Source: Archilochus colubris (Eukaryota; Chordata; Aves; Apodiformes; Trochilidae). From it: DNA of 64,000 nucleotides. A program made the position numbers and the translations under genes. Shown here piece after piece: positions 62,093 through 64,000 of the stretch (position 1 is its first letter; each line of letters begins with the position of its first letter). The stretch is taken from NCBI GenBank assembly GCA_023079485.1, contig CM041083.1, positions 141,063,052-141,127,051 on the forward strand, in the 5' to 3' direction. The notes beneath the pieces were generated by a model, which saw only the letters and a list, made by a program, of their open reading frames with translations, was not told where the DNA came from and made no database searches.

Positions 62093-62293
62093 GCACTTCC
62101 CCCTCCTGCTCTGCCAGCAGGTTTCTCATTCCCACTTGCCCCCCTTGTTTGCTGCATCCACACACAGCAGCTTCAGTGCCCTCTGCTCACAGCTTTTCAT
62201 CTGCAGTTTCGTCCACCTCATGTGTCTTGAGATGAGAAACATGAGATTCCTCTGGCCTCCTGTACAGTTTAGTGAGTAAATAAATGTATCAAG
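62093..62293 (-). repeat. Right arm of a 203-bp inverted repeat
   Basis: 201 bases, the inverted partner of 61055-61257. Its outer end is AATAAATGTATCAAG, mirroring the outer end of the left arm. No obvious direct repeat flanks the pair (GGAA before, GCCT after). Confidence 0.95.
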
Positions 62294-62662
62294 GCCTTTT
62301 TTCAGATCCGTGCAGCCAGCTTTGACTCTTTGTTCAGAAAATTAAGAGGAAAATCTGTTTTTACAAATCTTTGCTCATCCCAAACTTTTCCTCCAGCCTT
62401 TCAAGGGAAACACCAAGTTCTGAGTCTTTTCACAATGAGATGGAAAATCCCCAGGTTCCCAATGGGAAATTTCTGTGCCCAGTACTTATGCACATAAGAA
62501 GGTGAAGCTCTTCACAGCCCTTCTCTTGTCATGGTCTCTGATGCTCTTAAGCATTAAAGAGACAGGGGACAAGTCCATGAAGACAACATGGCTGTGCCTA
62601 TCCATCACATGCAGCATATGGCTCTGGGTCCCCTCTGAGCCCCTTGTGGTGCTTCTTTGGCC

Positions 62663-62722
62663 ACATAATCAATATTTTTTACATAATCAATATTTTGAAG
62701 AAGACACAATCAATATTTTTTG
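62663..62722. repeat. Three short direct repeats of AATCAATATTTT
   Basis: ACATAATCAATATTTT at 62663, again at 62681, and ACACAATCAATATTTT at 62704. The first two are adjacent (period 18). Confidence 0.8.
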
Positions 62723-62950
62723 CATGCTTTTCTAGGTTAAGGGGTTGGAAGAGTGGAGGGCTGTGCAGCAGGCACCCCACCAAGGGGCTTTTTGTGACAT
62801 CAAACAGAGGGGACCTGTTGTGTGCTGAGGGATGGGGCTGAACCACTCTGGTGGTGGGGCTTGCTGCCAGTTTTCTTTAGCAGTGGTTGCACTCCCAGAG
62901 TACTGTTGTTCAATTTTACCTTTATTGTATGAATTATATACACTGAGTTT

Positions 62951-63240
62951 GGGGGGGGGGGTCTTTTCTTTTTTCTTTTCTTTTTTCTGTTTTTTTTTCT
63001 TTTCTCTTTTATTCTTTTCTTTTCCCCTTTCCTTTCCTTTCCTTTGCTTTCCTTTCCTTTCCTTTTTTTTCTCTTCTCTTCTCTTCTCTTCTCTTCTCTT
63101 CTCTTCTCTTCTCTTCTCTTCTCTTCTCTTCGCTTCGCTTCGCTTCGCTTCGCTTCGCTTCCTCTTCTCTTTTTTCTATTTGTTGTTTTTGTTTGCTTGT
63201 TTTGGTTGGGTTTGTTTTTTTCTCTCTTTTTTTTTTTTAG
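62951..63240. repeat. Pyrimidine tract with CTCTT and CGCTT arrays
   Basis: Opens with 11 G (62951-62961), then about 280 bases of almost pure pyrimidine on the plus strand. Within it lie twelve exact CTCTT units (63071-63130), followed directly by six exact CGCTT units (63131-63160), then T-rich sequence. The 146-codon frame of F, S and L across it is an artefact. Confidence 0.95.
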
Positions 63241-63270
63241 CTATTATTTTAGCTATTTTTTTTAGCTATT
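63236..63270. repeat. Three TTTTAGCTATT units
   Basis: TTTTAGCTATT occurs three times with T-run spacers at the right edge of the pyrimidine tract. Confidence 0.75.
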
Positions 63271-63629
63271 AAAGAGGGTATGATTTCCTTTCACCGAGTC
63301 ACCCTTCCCCTGAAAATAGTTTTGACAGCTGAGTTAGTGTGATATTAGAGCTTGCAGTGAGAGAAGAGCAGAGCTGCTGGGGCTGTCACAGGGGTTATTC
63401 AAGGTCTTTTCCTCTACCAGGGCTGTGCAGGATCTCCAACAACCAGGTTGTTCCCTTGACGCTGAAGACAGCACAGTGTACGCTCATTTGGATGAATTCC
63501 AGCAACAGACCTGGAAGTGACAAGCACAGAAATGCAAAGTGTTGCCACGTAACAACACTGTGACAGGTTTTCAGTGTTTGTTAGGTGTCTTCTTCTGCTT
63601 CCCAAGCTGATAATTAAAAATGGATTAGG

Positions 63630-63990
63630 ATTGTAGATTCCCAGGACTGTGTGCATGGGCAGGGACCTTTCTTGGTCACCTCATCTGACCCTCTTCCAAG
63701 GCAGAGCCAGCCCCAGGGCTCAGCAGGTTGTGCAGGGTTACATCTAGCTGGTTTTTGTGTCTTTTAAGAGGGAGACTGCACCACCTCTCTGGGCTCCTGT
63801 CCTTGCAGTGACCCCCAACATGGAGAAAAGCTTTTTCCTAGCTTGCTGGAGTTTGCTTTTCTGCCACCCCTGCTTGTTCCTTCTTGTCCCTTTGCTGTGG
63901 TCCTCAGAGAAGAGTTTGGCCAGATAACTTCCCTTTTGGCCACTGGAGACAGCAGCAGGGTCTCTGCAGTATCCTCCAGCCACTGAGCAA
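63630..63990 (-). mobile_element. Possible old CR1 3' end
   Basis: The order of landmarks resembles a diverged minus-strand CR1: GACCTTTCTTGGTCACCTCATC, then GGGAGACTGCACCACCTCTC (family GAGACTCCACCACCTCCCTG), then ACATGGAGAAAAGCTTTTTCC (family GAAGAATTTTTCC). There is no clear tail, and the right limit is the window edge region. Confidence 0.45.
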
Positions 63991-64000
63991 GGACACAGGG

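Noticed and set aside
62832..63272. 146-codon frame rich in F, S and L
   Set aside because: It is a translation of the pyrimidine tract. It resembles a membrane protein only because TTC/TCT/CTT codons give F, S and L.

Overview
This is vertebrate nuclear DNA, almost certainly from a bird. Evidence: at least sixteen CR1 LINE fragments of the avian type, several ending in the ATTCTATG octamer tail; short solo endogenous-retrovirus LTRs; compact introns; and a CpG-island promoter whose first exons encode a TMEM255B-like protein. There are no bacterial-style genes, operons, rRNA, tRNA or CRISPR arrays. The open frames of 60-260 codons scattered through the window are nearly all chance frames or repeat-derived.

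The one gene I can support is TMEM255B (formerly FAM70B), a four-pass membrane protein gene on the minus strand. Exon 1 lies in a CpG island (about 30.34-31.19 kb), exon 2 at 22.56-22.70 kb and exon 3 at 16.75-16.81 kb. All have consensus splice sites and join in frame. A fourth, less certain exon at 10.16-10.32 kb has correct splice sites and a length matching the cytoplasmic tail of the family. I could not find the intervening exons (second half of the membrane core) or the terminal exon. They may be too diverged for me to see, or missing from the assembly.

Layout: 1-10.1 kb is the presumed distal part or 3' flank of TMEM255B, with two CR1 copies. 10.3-16.7 kb is presumed intron with one CR1 scrap. 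16.8-22.6 kb (intron 2) holds three solo LTRs, each with its own target-site duplication, two of them in opposite orientation 1.1 kb apart. 22.7-30.8 kb (intron 1) holds a CR1, a 1.4-kb decayed CR1 with reverse-transcriptase remnants, and low-complexity tracts. 31.2-64 kb is apparently intergenic, upstream of TMEM255B. It holds about twelve CR1 copies of different ages, a 300-bp GGAGA purine array, a 5' LTR with a primer-binding site but no downstream provirus, a 203-bp inverted repeat (about 94 percent identical arms, 835-bp spacer), and a CTCTT/CGCTT pyrimidine array.

Nothing in the window looks like a new multi-gene system. The most noteworthy items are the inverted repeat at 61.06-62.29 kb, the cluster of solo LTRs in intron 2, and the unusual pentanucleotide arrays. 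Percent identities and boundaries were judged by eye.
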